Assembly: GCF_021789175.1 (NCBI RefSeq)
Contig: NZ_CP084560.1
Span: forward strand, 3,286,001-3,350,000
From: Arthrobacter sp. FW306-2-2C-D06B
GTDB lineage: Bacteria > Actinomycetota > Actinomycetes > Actinomycetales > Micrococcaceae
Direction: 5' to 3'
DNA length: 64,000 nt
Shown here: piece after piece, positions 24,098-33,326 of the stretch
How positions within the stretch are numbered: the first letter of the stretch is position 1
How the letters are laid out: every line of letters starts with the position of its first letter
Notes under the pieces: model-generated
What the model was told of the DNA's origin: nothing
What the model saw: the letters and a program-made list of their open reading frames with translations, nothing else
The model's database searches: none
Translations under genes and position numbers: made by a program

Positions 24098-24652
24098 ATG
24101 CCTACACGTGTTCACGAGTTTGCCTGGCCTGATCGGGTCGTCGTCGGCACCATTGGCCTTCCGGGGGCGCGGACGTTCTACCTGCAGGTGCGGGCAGGGA
24201 CGCAGATCGTGAGTGTCGCCCTTGAGAAACAGCAGTCGGCCCTGCTCGCCGAGAAGATCGACGAAATTCTCGACCAGCTGATCACCGTCGAGGGCAACCC
24301 TTTCAGCGTTCCCACGGGTACCCCCATTGAACTTGTCGACAATGACCAGCTCGACGCCGTTCAGGAGCAGTTCCGCACCGGTGCCATGAGCTTGGGTTGG
24401 GACCCGACCACGGCCCAGGTCGTACTCGAGGCCTACCCCATCACCGATGTCGATGCTGATGACAACGACGCATCGCTTGATGGGGACGGCGCTAACGAGA
24501 CCGAAATGCTGCTGGTGCGAATGCCGGTCGGCACCGCCCGCGCATTCGCCAAGCGCACCCGTGAGATCGTGGGCGCCGGGCGTCCGACGTGCCCGCTCTG
24601 CGGTTACCCCATAGACGCCGAGGGGCACATCTGCACCCTTCCCGAGGTCTGA
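24098..24652 (+). CDS. DUF3090 family protein with C-terminal zinc ribbon
   Basis: A 184-residue protein of the actinobacterial DUF3090 family. It starts MPTRVHEFAWPDRVVVGTIG and has LQVRAGTQIVSVALEKQQ and LSLGWDPT-like features in the middle. The end, TCPLCGYPIDAEGHIC, carries three cysteines plus a histidine, consistent with a small metal-binding ribbon. No enzymatic activity is established for the family. It overlaps the next gene by one base (TGATG), so the two are translationally coupled. Confidence 0.88.
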   Translation: MPTRVHEFAWPDRVVVGTIGLPGARTFYLQVRAGTQIVSVALEKQQSALLAEKIDEILDQLITVEGNPFSVPTGTPIELVDNDQLDAVQEQFRTGAMSLGWDPTTAQVVLEAYPITDVDADDNDASLDGDGANETEMLLVRMPVGTARAFAKRTREIVGAGRPTCPLCGYPIDAEGHICTLPEV

Positions 24653-25419
24653 TGCCAACGCCGGACCTAGTGACCGCCGAGCTGACGCTCACCGGCCGCA
24701 TCACGACGGCTTCAAACGCTACATTTCTGGGCCGCATCGGCGACGCGGTGGTCGTCTACAAGCCGATAGCAGGCGAAACTCCGCTGTGGGACTTTCCCCA
24801 CGGCACCCTGGCACACCGGGAGGTGGCCGCATACCTTGTCTCGCAGGCCTTCGGCTGGGACATCGTGCCGCACACGTGGCTGCGCGATGGTCCGATGGGC
24901 GAAGGAATGGTGCAGCTCTGGCAAGAGCAAGACCCCACGCAAAACGCCGTGAACCTGGTCGCGACAGACCACCTGCCCGAGACGGGTTGGAAACCCGTTC
25001 TCGAGGGACGGGATGAGGACGGACGGATGGTCACCCTCGTTCACGAAGACTCGCCAGCGCTCAGACGCATGGCGGTGTTCGACACGGTCGTCAACAACGC
25101 CGACCGCAAAGGCGACCACATTCTTGCCATGACGGACGGACACCGGCACGGCGTGGACCATGGCCTCACCTTCCACCGTGACCACAAGCTGCGCACCGTA
25201 CTGTGGGGATGGCTGGGAGACCCCCTGACCCCGGAGGAACGCGACGGCATCGATCGCGTCAGCGAAGGACTGCACGGCGAGCTGGGCCGAAACCTGGCGG
25301 AATTGCTCAACGCCGAAGAAGTCGCATCGCTCGCCGCGCGCTGCGCCCGGTTGCGCTTGTCAGGGCGGTTTCCGGCTCCGAGCGGTGACATGTCAGCGGT
25401 GCCCTGGCCCCTGTTCTAA
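24652..25419 (+). CDS. SCO1664 family protein, PI3/4-kinase-like fold
   Basis: A 255-residue protein that families catalogue as distantly similar to phosphatidylinositol 3/4-kinases. An ATP-site-like lysine is in AVVVYKPIAGETPLWDFP. A helix follows with LAHREVAAYLVSQAFGWDIV. The catalytic-loop-like FDTVVNNADRKGDHIL contains Asp and Asn. GVDHGLTFHRDHKLRTVLWG contains the second metal-site Asp-His. It is the third member of the actinobacterial cassette; in mycobacteria the same trio lies next to mshC, which is not here. The phosphorylated target is unknown. Confidence 0.87.
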   Translation: MPTPDLVTAELTLTGRITTASNATFLGRIGDAVVVYKPIAGETPLWDFPHGTLAHREVAAYLVSQAFGWDIVPHTWLRDGPMGEGMVQLWQEQDPTQNAVNLVATDHLPETGWKPVLEGRDEDGRMVTLVHEDSPALRRMAVFDTVVNNADRKGDHILAMTDGHRHGVDHGLTFHRDHKLRTVLWGWLGDPLTPEERDGIDRVSEGLHGELGRNLAELLNAEEVASLAARCARLRLSGRFPAPSGDMSAVPWPLF

Positions 25420-25577
25420 GGGAATTCGGCCGGCAGGAGAGTTCGGCTTGGGCTGGATTCCGCAGGATTTACCAAGCTTTTCCCCACGTCACCGTAAATC
25501 GTCCATTCAGCCGTTGATGTTCGGGCAGACTTATACCGTCTCCCGGCGTTCCCACCCGGCACTCAATCTAGGGACCC

Positions 25578-26780
25578 ATGAAATCACGTTCTACCCGCAT
25601 CTCCGCGGTGACCCTCGGCCTGCTGCTCTCACTATCCGGCGGCCTTATCGGCGCCACCGCGTCCACCGCCGCTCCGGTTCCTGCGGCAGTGCCGTCCTCC
25701 GTCTACTCTGACGCCTTCGCTAAGACGACTTTGGACCTGATGAATGCAGAGCGCGCCAAGGTCGGCGCCCGGCCCCTGGCGTGGAACCAGCGGATCGCTG
25801 ACGTTTCGCAGGACTGGGCGAACCATCTTGGCGTCGCCACAATGGACCCAGCCTTCGAATTTGCCACCATCCACCGGACTGACGCCGGCGGCTCGCTCAT
25901 CCCCGCGGACGCCAGCATGTATCGGGAGATCATCGGCTTCAACTTCACGCCGGAACAAATTGTCGGCTGGTGGATTAACTCTCCTAGCCACAAGGCCGCC
26001 ATGCTGGATCCACGGCTCACCGACGTCGGGCTGGGCTACGTCGTCCCCACCTCCGGACCGTACCAGGGCTGGCACTTAGTAGTCTCCAACCTGGCCGCCT
26101 ACCCGATGACCAGCCCTCCTGCCGCGCCGGCGTCGAAGTCCCCGATCGGGGCCAAGGCTGCCTCGTACAACGGTTCGATCGGGACCGCGACCAGCCCGGA
26201 GGTTTCCGGGCTCAAGTCCGGCGGCTCCTTCCAGTGCTACCAGGTCGGCTGCATCCTGTACTCCCCAGCTTCCGGGGCGCACCTGACTATGGGCGCCATC
26301 CGCAGCAAATGGGCTGAAACCGGATTCGAGAACGGGCGCCTGGGCTACCCGGTCACTGACGAAGTGCCGGGACTCCGGAACCGCGGCGTCTACCAGAACT
26401 ACCAGAACGGGGCCATCATCTGGTCCCCGGCCACGGGTGCCCACATCTCGTTAGGCGGCATCCGCACAGCGTGGGCCGCCACCGGATTCGAGAACGGGCG
26501 CCTGGGCTACCCTGTCACTGATGAAGTGCCGGGACTCCGGAAGGGCGGCGTGTACCAGAACTACCAGAACGGGGCCATCATCTGGTCCCCCGCGACCGGT
26601 GGCTTCGTCTCCTTCGGCGGGACCCGCACCATCTGGGGCTCCACAGGTTTCGAGAACGGCAGGCTCGGGTACCCGACCAGCAATGAGTACGCGACCGGCC
26701 CGGGAGGTGCTGTCGCCCAGAACTACGAGGGCGGCGTGATCCACTGGACGCCGACGGGATGGTGGGTCACCTACATCTAG
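25578..26780 (+). CDS. Secreted CAP-domain protein with LGFP repeats
   Basis: A 400-residue exported protein. A Sec signal peptide (RISAVTLGLLLSLSGGLIG, cleavage after an Ala-rich STAA) is followed by a CAP/SCP domain (LDLMNAERAKVGARPLAWNQ, then IVGWWINSPSHKAAMLDPR). From about residue 190 come four LGFP-type repeats (GRLGYPVTDEVPGL, ENGRLGYPTSNEY), a module that binds cell walls in corynebacterial and arthrobacterial surface proteins. Two of the repeats are almost identical at DNA level (162-bp period). It probably sits in or on the cell wall. Monocistronic. Confidence 0.88.
   Translation: MKSRSTRISAVTLGLLLSLSGGLIGATASTAAPVPAAVPSSVYSDAFAKTTLDLMNAERAKVGARPLAWNQRIADVSQDWANHLGVATMDPAFEFATIHRTDAGGSLIPADASMYREIIGFNFTPEQIVGWWINSPSHKAAMLDPRLTDVGLGYVVPTSGPYQGWHLVVSNLAAYPMTSPPAAPASKSPIGAKAASYNGSIGTATSPEVSGLKSGGSFQCYQVGCILYSPASGAHLTMGAIRSKWAETGFENGRLGYPVTDEVPGLRNRGVYQNYQNGAIIWSPATGAHISLGGIRTAWAATGFENGRLGYPVTDEVPGLRKGGVYQNYQNGAIIWSPATGGFVSFGGTRTIWGSTGFENGRLGYPTSNEYATGPGGAVAQNYEGGVIHWTPTGWWVTYI
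26319..26642 (+). repeat. Near-identical tandem 162-bp repeat inside the CAP-LGFP gene
   Basis: A segment beginning ACCGGATTCGAGAACGGGCG occurs at 26319 and at 26481, a 162-bp period (54 codons). The first 60 or so bases of each copy differ at only a few third positions, and a later stretch from CCAGAACTACCAGAACGGGG is also conserved. This indicates recent duplication or gene conversion of LGFP units. Confidence 0.8.
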
Positions 26781-27074
26781 GCCCGCCTGTAAACGTCTCC
26801 TTCGCTTCACCGCAACGGGGGCGATCGGCGCTCACCGGCGGTACGAGAAGCCCCGGTCTATGAGGACTTGAAGCTCCAGCCTTGGGCATTCTCCACGTTC
26901 GGGCACAGTTGGAGGTGTTCCTGGTCGAGGCCGCCCCCGGGCCATCTGGGCCTTTAAAGACAGCTGGCTGACCGCCAGCACTGCAGAATTCAGTTCCCGG
27001 CGGTAATAAAAGCGGATAGCCGCTAAGAACAGTGTTCTTGGCGGCCTTCGCAGACGTCTCACGAGGGTCAGGAA
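26781..27074. other. Intergenic region without a recognised gene
   Basis: This 294-base gap lies between the convergent CAP-LGFP gene and ychF. A 76-codon minus-strand frame (26832-27062), Arg-rich, matches no family I recognise and has no ribosome site. It could be a gene remnant. A short TTCTTGGCGG/CCGCTAAGAA dyad near 27018-27043 may act in termination of one of the flanking genes. Confidence 0.35.
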
Positions 27075-28160
27075 TTAAACATTAAATCTAAACTCCACCA
27101 CGTCGCCGTCGGCCATGACGTATTCCTTGCCTTCAATACGGACCTTGCCGCGTGACTTGGCCTCGGCCATGGATCCCGCGGCGATGAGGTCATCGAAGGA
27201 GACAACTTCGGCCTTGATGAATCCGCGCTGGAAATCCGTGTGGATGACCCCTGCGGCCTGCGGCGCAGTGTCGCCTCGGTGGATCGTCCAGGCTCGTGCT
27301 TCTTTCGGACCGGCGGTGAGGTAGGTCTGCAGTCCGAGCGTGTGGAAACCGACGCGTGCCAGCTGGTCGAGGCCGGATTCGTCCTGGCCGTTCATCTCGA
27401 GCATCTCGCGGGCTTCTTCCTCGTCCAGTTCGACGAGATCCGATTCCAGCTTGGCGTCAAGGAAAATGCAATCCGCCGGCGCCACCATTGCGCGCAGTTC
27501 CTCTTGCTTTTCCGGGTTGCCCAGGATGCCTTCGTCCGAGTTGAAGACGTAGATGAAGGGCTTGGCCGTGAGGAGGCTGAGCTCCTTGAGGTGCTCCATC
27601 TCGAGCTTGTCGCTCTTGACCGAGGAGAAGATCGTGTCGCCACGCTCCAGCACGGCCTGGGCAGCCAGGATTGCTGCGAGTTCCGCGGCTTCCCGCTTCT
27701 TGATCTTGACTTCTTTTTCGATCCGGGGAATGGCCTTTTCGATCGTCTGGAGATCGGCCAGAATCAGTTCGGTGTTGATGGTCTCGATGTCCGATCGCGG
27801 ATCGACTTTGCCGTCGACGTGGACAACGTCGGGGTCGTCGAAGACCCGGATGACCTGGGCGATGGCTTCTGCTTCGCGGATGTTCGCGAGGAACTTGTTG
27901 CCCAGGCCTTCGCCTTCAGAGGCGCCTTTGACGATTCCCGCGATGTCAACGAACGAGACGACGGCGGGCAGGAGGCGCTGCGATCCGAAGACCTCCGCCA
28001 ACTTCTGCAGGCGCGTGTCCGGGAGGTTGACGACGCCGACGTTTGGCTCGATGGTGGCGAACGGGTAGTTCGCGGCCAGCACCTGGTTGCGGGTCAGTGC
28101 GTTGAAAAGAGTTGATTTGCCGACGTTGGGCAGTCCGACGATGCCAATAGTAAGAGCCAC
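27075..28160 (-). CDS. ychF: Obg-like ATPase/GTPase YchF
   Basis: Universal ribosome-associated P-loop ATPase of 361 residues. G1 is GLPNVGKSTLFNAL (from residue 8), switch-II region VDIAGIVKGASEGEGLGNKF. The Leu/His replacement region and the NSDE-type G4 (YVFNSDEG) explain the ATP preference of the family. A coiled-coil segment (KEVKIKKREAAELAAILAAQ) precedes a C-terminal TGS domain (FQRGFIKAEVVSFDDLIAAG). I chose the GTG at 28160 (protein MALTIGIVG), the family start; an ATG two codons earlier is also possible. It is divergent from rmuC. Confidence 0.95.
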   Translation of the reverse strand: MALTIGIVGLPNVGKSTLFNALTRNQVLAANYPFATIEPNVGVVNLPDTRLQKLAEVFGSQRLLPAVVSFVDIAGIVKGASEGEGLGNKFLANIREAEAIAQVIRVFDDPDVVHVDGKVDPRSDIETINTELILADLQTIEKAIPRIEKEVKIKKREAAELAAILAAQAVLERGDTIFSSVKSDKLEMEHLKELSLLTAKPFIYVFNSDEGILGNPEKQEELRAMVAPADCIFLDAKLESDLVELDEEEAREMLEMNGQDESGLDQLARVGFHTLGLQTYLTAGPKEARAWTIHRGDTAPQAAGVIHTDFQRGFIKAEVVSFDDLIAAGSMAEAKSRGKVRIEGKEYVMADGDVVEFRFNV

Positions 28161-28283
28161 GAGCATTGATTCTACCCGTTGTGTGCCCTTCTCCGCCTTG
28201 CGAGGGGGAACCCAGGACCGGATGCCCGGGTGCCGTGAGCCGGCTTCGCTAAATTGTCCGACCCCTATGCCAAGGTTGGAGAC

Positions 28284-29501
28284 ATGGATGGTTTTGCAGT
28301 AATACTCGCTTTGTTCATGCTTCTTCTCGGAGCGGCCGCCGGGGTGGTGGCTGGCTTCCTCCTGTTCAGGCGCCGCACTGCCGCGCTTGAAGAAGATTTC
28401 GACGGCGTCTCCGCCCGGCTTGCCGCGGTGAACGCCCAGTTTGCCGCCGCCGACGCCGAACGGCGGCTTCTGTTGTCACAGAACCGTGAACTGAACGAGT
28501 CCAGGAACCAGGATGGCAGTGTGTTGCGCGCCCTTGCCCCTGTTGCCGAGAAGCTGACGGCTGTCCAGCAGCAGGTGTCCCTTCTGGAGCGGGATCGTTT
28601 AGAGCAGTACGGCCAGCTTGCCCAGCAGCTCCAGGAAGCCCGGCTCTCCGATGAACAGCTCCTGCGCTCCACCCACGCCCTGGCCTCGGCCCTTAGGTCG
28701 AACAGCGCCAGGGGCCAGTGGGGTGAAGTCCAGCTGCGCCGTGTGGTGGAGGCCGCCGGCATGCTGCGTCACGTCGATTTTCACGAACAGGTGCATTCCG
28801 CTTCCGCAGACAATGCCATCCGGCCGGATCTCGTGGTCCAATTGCCTGGTGGGAAGCAGCTGGTGGTGGACGCAAAGGTTCCGTTGGCGTCCTACCTCGC
28901 TGCCCAAGAACAAGGCAACACCGGGCACCCTGCCGGGAGCGGCGCGCTCTCTGTAGGCAATGGCGCGGATGCTTTGCTCCTCGCACATGCGAAGGCCCTC
29001 AAGTCCCACGTGGATGCCTTGGGGTCGAAAAAATACTGGGACATCCCCGGCAACTCGCCCGAGCTGGTGATCTGCTTCCTGCCAGCGGAATCCATCCTGG
29101 CCGCTGCGCTCGAAGCGGACCCCGCGCTCCTGGATCACGCCTTGTCCCGGAACGTAGTGCTCGCGTCCCCCGGCACGTTGTTGGCAGTACTTAAGTCCGT
29201 CGCCTTCACTTGGCGCCAGGACGTCCTGACGGACAACGCCCGGGAGCTCTTCGAGCTCGCCCGGCAGCTGTACGAACGCATGGGAACCCTCGGTGACAAC
29301 GTGGGCAAGCTGGGTTCGTCGTTGAAGACCTCGGTGGATCGCTACAACGCACTCGTCGGAACGCTCGAAGCACGCGTTTTGCCGACGGCGCGGAAGCTCA
29401 ACTCCATGGACACAGACGGCCTGGTGTCGCCGTCCGCAGTGGAAGCAGTGCCGCGGACCCTTGCCGCACCCGAACTGATCGAAGGAGAGTCGGCGGCCTA
29501 G
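28284..29501 (+). CDS. rmuC: DNA recombination protein RmuC
   Basis: A 405-residue RmuC family protein, linked to limiting recombination at inverted repeats. It begins with one membrane helix (ALFMLLLGAAAGVVAGFLLF) and a predicted coiled coil (about residues 35-110, LLSQNRELNESRNQDG). The conserved nuclease-like domain follows (GQWGEVQLRRVVEAAGMLRH, then LVVDAKVPLASYLAAQ). The DAK motif carries the presumed catalytic residues. I chose the ATG at 28284 (MDGFAVILAL), preceded by AAGGTTGGAG; the earlier start at 28254 adds ten unlikely residues. Confidence 0.92.
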   Translation: MDGFAVILALFMLLLGAAAGVVAGFLLFRRRTAALEEDFDGVSARLAAVNAQFAAADAERRLLLSQNRELNESRNQDGSVLRALAPVAEKLTAVQQQVSLLERDRLEQYGQLAQQLQEARLSDEQLLRSTHALASALRSNSARGQWGEVQLRRVVEAAGMLRHVDFHEQVHSASADNAIRPDLVVQLPGGKQLVVDAKVPLASYLAAQEQGNTGHPAGSGALSVGNGADALLLAHAKALKSHVDALGSKKYWDIPGNSPELVICFLPAESILAAALEADPALLDHALSRNVVLASPGTLLAVLKSVAFTWRQDVLTDNARELFELARQLYERMGTLGDNVGKLGSSLKTSVDRYNALVGTLEARVLPTARKLNSMDTDGLVSPSAVEAVPRTLAAPELIEGESAA

Positions 29502-29516
29502 GACCGGCCCGGTAGT

Positions 29517-29551
29517 GGTCCGGGCCCGGCACCCTGTACCGGGCCCGGACT
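29517..29551. terminator. Convergent hairpin between rmuC and ispH
   Basis: GTCCGGGCCCGG (29518-29529) pairs perfectly with CCGGGCCCGGAC (29539-29550) with a nine-base loop. It lies between two convergent genes and touches the ispH stop codon. No T tract on either strand, so termination may be Rho-assisted. Confidence 0.6.
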
Positions 29552-30635
29552 ACGAAGTCGGCCGGTTCCCGCGTCCGCCCAAGGCGCGTGTGACGTCTCC
29601 GGCTTCTTTGAGGGTGGCGCGCAGTTCCTTCGGCAAGGAGAACAGCAGGTCTTCCTCCGCCGTCACCACCTCTTCAACGGCACCGTAGCCGTAGTCGGCC
29701 AGTAAGCGGAGAACGTCCTGGACCAGGACTTCGGGGACGGAAGCGCCGGAGGTGACGCCCACGGTGGCGACGCCTTCGAACCAGCTCTCGTCGACCTCGT
29801 TCGCGAAATCGACCCGGTAGGAGGCCTTGGCGCCATACTCGAGCGCCACTTCGACGAGCCGTACGGAGTTGGAAGAATTCGCAGATCCCACCACGATCAC
29901 GAGGTCAGCCTGCGGGGCAATCTTCTTGATGGCCACTTGGCGGTTGGTGGTGGCATAGCAAATGTCGTCGCTGGGCGGATCCTGCAACGTGGGGAACCGC
30001 TCCTTGAGCATCCGGACGGTCTCCATGGTCTCGTCGACGCTCAGGGTGGTCTGCGAAAGCCAGATCGTCTTCTCCGGATTGCGCACCTTGACTTTGTCCA
30101 CTTCGTGCGGACCATTGATGATCTGGATGTGGTCCGGGGCTTCGCCCGCCGTTCCTTCCACTTCCTCGTGACCGTCATGGCCGATGAGGAGAATGTCGTA
30201 ATCTTCCTTGGCGAAGCGGACGGCTTCGCGGTGCACCTTCGTGACGAGGGGGCAGGTGGCATCGATGGTGCGCAGGCCACGGTCTTCGGCCGACTGCACG
30301 ACAGCCGGGGACACGCCATGGGCTGAGAAGATCACGAGGGCGCCTTCGGGTACCTCGTCCGTCTCTTCGACGAAGATGGCACCTTTCTCCTCCAGCGAGG
30401 TGACCACGTGCACGTTATGTACGATCTGCTTACGCACGTATACCGGCGGCCCATAGTGTTCCAGTGCCTTCTCCACTGCGATGACTGCGCGGTCGACGCC
30501 TGCACAATATCCGCGGGGGGCCGCGAGCAAGACTCGTTTAGGGCCGGAGACCGGAGCGGCGGCCAGCACCTCTTCCGGCGTCCGACGCCTGCGCGGGATA
30601 GAGGGCATCGGAATGGAAACTGCTGAGCTGGTCAT
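29550..30635 (-). CDS. ispH: 4-hydroxy-3-methylbut-2-enyl diphosphate reductase IspH
   Basis: Iron-sulfur enzyme of 361 residues that catalyses the last step of the MEP isoprenoid pathway, giving IPP and DMAPP. The three cluster cysteines are in [22 protein letters not shown] and [11 protein letters not shown]. Substrate-binding histidines are in [10 protein letters not shown] and FSAHGVSP, and the SxN motif is [11 protein letters not shown]. The N-terminus ([20 protein letters not shown]) is longer than in E. coli, as usual in actinobacteria. It overlaps the upstream membrane-protein gene by four bases (ATGA). Confidence 0.96.
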   Translation of the reverse strand: MTSSAVSIPMPSIPRRRRTPEEVLAAAPVSGPKRVLLAAPRGYCAGVDRAVIAVEKALEHYGPPVYVRKQIVHNVHVVTSLEEKGAIFVEETDEVPEGALVIFSAHGVSPAVVQSAEDRGLRTIDATCPLVTKVHREAVRFAKEDYDILLIGHDGHEEVEGTAGEAPDHIQIINGPHEVDKVKVRNPEKTIWLSQTTLSVDETMETVRMLKERFPTLQDPPSDDICYATTNRQVAIKKIAPQADLVIVVGSANSSNSVRLVEVALEYGAKASYRVDFANEVDESWFEGVATVGVTSGASVPEVLVQDVLRLLADYGYGAVEEVVTAEEDLLFSLPKELRATLKEAGDVTRALGGRGNRPTS

Positions 30636-31522
30636 CCCTCCATGCTACCGGCAGCGTTCGCCCGCATGCTCGGCCTGGCTTTGCGTGAGAAGATCGCACC
30701 GAGCAGGCCGAGAAGTGCAAACACTCCCGCGGCAATCCAGGCGATGGTGATCCAACCGGTGAAGTTGTCGACTGAAGCCGCAACCAACTCCCGCGCAAAG
30801 AGGCCGCCCGTGGCGGTTCCGCCCAGTCCCGCGTCGCCTGCGCCCTTGAGCACCGTCGTGGCCACTTGCCACAGCGCAGCGACCGCGGCCAATCCCAGTC
30901 CGGTGAACAAAAGAAGCGCTCCCCTGCGCCTCGCGGAAAGCAAGCCCAGGGCAAACAGCAGAACCGCGCCGAGGCCGGGAATCCACCACATTGGCGCATA
31001 CGCGGCGATGGCGTCCACCTGCTGGCGCTGAGCGGGGCCGCCGATGTTGATCAGGGTGGATTCCGGCGTCGCAACGGGGAGGCCGGTTGCCGCGTGCAGC
31101 CGGTCACCGGCGAGCTTAACCAGAGGCCCGACGTCGAGCACCAAGGACGTGCCCGCGGCCGAGTTCCCGGGGCCGGCAGTGCCTGCGAAATTCAGTTGGT
31201 GGCTCCGGCGTACGGTTTCATCCCACGCTTGCGGGTATTCAGGCCACGTTGACATCGCGGTGGCGGCGTCCTTGAGGAACGAAGCGCCAAGTTGTTCCAC
31301 TGGCGCCGGTAGATTGATTTTGGATTCAAGGCTTGCGACGGCGGTAGCCGCCAGCCTCGCCTGGAACGCCTGGTCCTTCCCGATCGGGGAGGTGAGCGCC
31401 ACAAACCCGTCTTCCCGGACGATGTTGGCGTCTGTCCATGCCATAGGGACGGCGATTCCTGTGAGCAGAAGGGCAAAGATCACTGCGATTGCAGAGACGA
31501 ACGTGCGCAATGGATTCCTCAA
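30632..31522 (-). CDS. Hypothetical membrane protein upstream of ispH
   Basis: A 296-residue protein not assigned to a characterised family. The N-terminal helix ([20 protein letters not shown]) looks like a signal anchor. It is followed by an extracytoplasmic domain of about 150 residues and then three helices ([60 protein letters not shown]), with a basic cytoplasmic tail. It lies divergent from xseA and overlaps ispH by ATGA, so it is probably cotranscribed with ispH. A gene of this type commonly occupies this slot in Arthrobacter relatives. Confidence 0.75.
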   Translation of the reverse strand: MRNPLRTFVSAIAVIFALLLTGIAVPMAWTDANIVREDGFVALTSPIGKDQAFQARLAATAVASLESKINLPAPVEQLGASFLKDAATAMSTWPEYPQAWDETVRRSHQLNFAGTAGPGNSAAGTSLVLDVGPLVKLAGDRLHAATGLPVATPESTLINIGGPAQRQQVDAIAAYAPMWWIPGLGAVLLFALGLLSARRRGALLLFTGLGLAAVAALWQVATTVLKGAGDAGLGGTATGGLFARELVAASVDNFTGWITIAWIAAGVFALLGLLGAIFSRKARPSMRANAAGSMEG

Positions 31523-31672
31523 GTTTGGAGTGCAGCAGTTCCAGTCGGGGCGACGACGAGTAAATGTCGGTCATGCATGCTACAAGGTATGGATAGAGTT
31601 GGAAGCCTGCCACTTAGCAAAGTACCAGCGAGGACGGAACCATGCACCAGCCACCAGCAGGAGGCTACCCGC

Positions 31673-33058
31673 GTGTCCTATGATGCCGTACCCGGCGGCG
31701 CGCCACAGGCGTTGCCGATTTCAGGACTGCCGAACCCGGGAGCCCAGGGCGAAGGGTCCTCCGGAGAAGAATCCACGAAGGCAGAGTCAACCCTGCCCGC
31801 GACGGCGTCGGAGACAAGTCCCGACAATCCTTGGCCGCTGCAGCTGCTATCCCGCAAGCTCAAGACCCACATAGAACGGGCCCCGGCTGCGTGGATCGAG
31901 GGCCAGGTCATCGAACTCAACCGTCGTGGCGGCAGCGCATTCGTGACGCTGCGGGACACCGACGCCGAAATCTCCTTGCCCGCTTCGCTGTGGTCCAACG
32001 TCCTGGACCGCCAGAAGATGCCACTTGAGCGTGGCTCACGCGTCGTAGCGTTGGTGAAACCCGAATTCTGGCTCAAGACCGGTCGGCTCAACATGTCGAT
32101 CAAGGACATCCGCCCGGTCGGCCTCGGCGATCTCCTCGCGAGAATCGAGCGCTTGCGCCAGGCCCTTGGCGCCGAAGGGCTGTTTTCAGACTCTCGGAAG
32201 AAACGGCTACCCCTGCTCCCCCACCGGATCGGGCTCATCACCGGCCGCGATTCCGACGCCAAGAAAGACGTCCTGCGCAACGCGGCGCTTCGCTGGCCCG
32301 CCGTCGAATTCGCCGTCCGGGAGGTCGCGGTCCAAGGAGTTACCGCGGTGAGCCAGATCCTGGCTGCGCTCAAGGAACTCGACGCCGATCCGCACGTGGA
32401 TGTGATCGTGATCGCCCGTGGTGGCGGAGCCCTGGAAGACCTGCTTCCGTTCAGCAACGAAGATCTGGTCCGGGCGGTATCCGCAGCGGCCACCCCTGTG
32501 GTCAGCGCGATCGGCCATGAAGCCGACCATCCCATCCTGGACGACGTCGCTGACCTTCGCGCATCCACACCCACCGATGCCGCAAAAAGGATCGTCCCTG
32601 ATGTCGTCGAGGAATTGGCGAGGGTACGGCAGGCCCGCGAGCAGCTACGTCGCGGCGTTGGACGCCTGGTGGACCGCGAAACGGATCGACTCCACGCCCT
32701 AAGATCGCGTCCTGTGCTGGCGTCCCCCGAAGTAATCGTCAAGATACGGGAGGACGATGTCGAACGGCTCCGGAAACATGCCCACACCGCGGTGAGCTCG
32801 GCTGTTACCCGCGCACTTGACCAGGTGCACCATCTTCGCGCCCAGGTAAGGGCATTGTCGCCCCAAAAAACGTTGGACCGCGGGTATGCCGTCGTCCAGG
32901 TCGCGGGAGCGGATCGGATCGGCCACGACGTCGTCCGGAGCCCTGACCAGGCCCCTGACGGCACGGAGCTGACCCTCCGGTTGGCGGAAGGCCGCCTTGC
33001 CGCCGTATCTTCCGGGGCCCCGGCCGCAGCCGGACAACCCAGCAAGCACCAGCAATGA
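31673..33058 (+). CDS. xseA: Exodeoxyribonuclease VII large subunit
   Basis: Large subunit (461 residues) of the single-strand-specific exonuclease VII. After a Pro/Ser/Glu-rich N-terminal leader of about 55 residues comes the OB-fold (WIEGQVIELNRRGGSAFVTL). The catalytic domain follows (RIGLITGRDSDAKKDVLRNA, VIVIARGGGALEDLLPFSNE, SAIGHEADHPILDDVADLRA), then a long coiled-coil arm (about residues 300-400). I chose the GTG at 31673 because AGGAGG lies eight bases upstream; the frame is open to 31577 without any ribosome site. xseB follows after ten bases. Confidence 0.95.
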   Translation: MSYDAVPGGAPQALPISGLPNPGAQGEGSSGEESTKAESTLPATASETSPDNPWPLQLLSRKLKTHIERAPAAWIEGQVIELNRRGGSAFVTLRDTDAEISLPASLWSNVLDRQKMPLERGSRVVALVKPEFWLKTGRLNMSIKDIRPVGLGDLLARIERLRQALGAEGLFSDSRKKRLPLLPHRIGLITGRDSDAKKDVLRNAALRWPAVEFAVREVAVQGVTAVSQILAALKELDADPHVDVIVIARGGGALEDLLPFSNEDLVRAVSAAATPVVSAIGHEADHPILDDVADLRASTPTDAAKRIVPDVVEELARVRQAREQLRRGVGRLVDRETDRLHALRSRPVLASPEVIVKIREDDVERLRKHAHTAVSSAVTRALDQVHHLRAQVRALSPQKTLDRGYAVVQVAGADRIGHDVVRSPDQAPDGTELTLRLAEGRLAAVSSGAPAAAGQPSKHQQ

Positions 33059-33068
33059 GGACTAAGAA

Positions 33069-33326
33069 ATGACAGCAGAAAACACATCCCCTGCGGCCAA
33101 GGGATCCCCTGAGGAGTTGGACACTCTCAGCTATGAGGAAGCCCGCGAGCAGCTCATGGCCGTGGTTGGCCGCCTTGAAGCCGGCGGAGCAAGCCTTGAG
33201 GAATCTCTCGCACTCTGGGAACGCGGCGAGGCTTTGGCGAAGCGCTGCGAAGAGTGGCTGGAGGGTGCCCGCAGGAGGCTCGCCGCGGCCCGAAGCAACG
33301 GCGAGGACGGCCCGGCGGCCAGCTAG
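33069..33326 (+). CDS. xseB: Exodeoxyribonuclease VII small subunit
   Basis: An 85-residue small subunit that binds along the coiled coil of XseA. The family signature [20 protein letters not shown] is followed by [21 protein letters not shown] ribosome site (GAGGA) lies just before the ATG in the ten-base gap after xseA. Its TAG stop shares the palindrome CTAG (33323-33326) with the stop codon of the convergent PPK2 gene. Confidence 0.95.
   Translation: MTAENTSPAAKGSPEELDTLSYEEAREQLMAVVGRLEAGGASLEESLALWERGEALAKRCEEWLEGARRRLAAARSNGEDGPAAS

Noticed and set aside
20677..25419. Complete NRPS or natural-product cluster
   Set aside because: Only one condensation-like domain exists; no adenylation, carrier or thioesterase domains are present, and the neighbours belong to a general actinobacterial cassette.
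26832..27062. 76-codon minus-strand frame
   Set aside because: Arg/Pro-rich, no family recognised, no ribosome site; kept only as part of the intergenic description.
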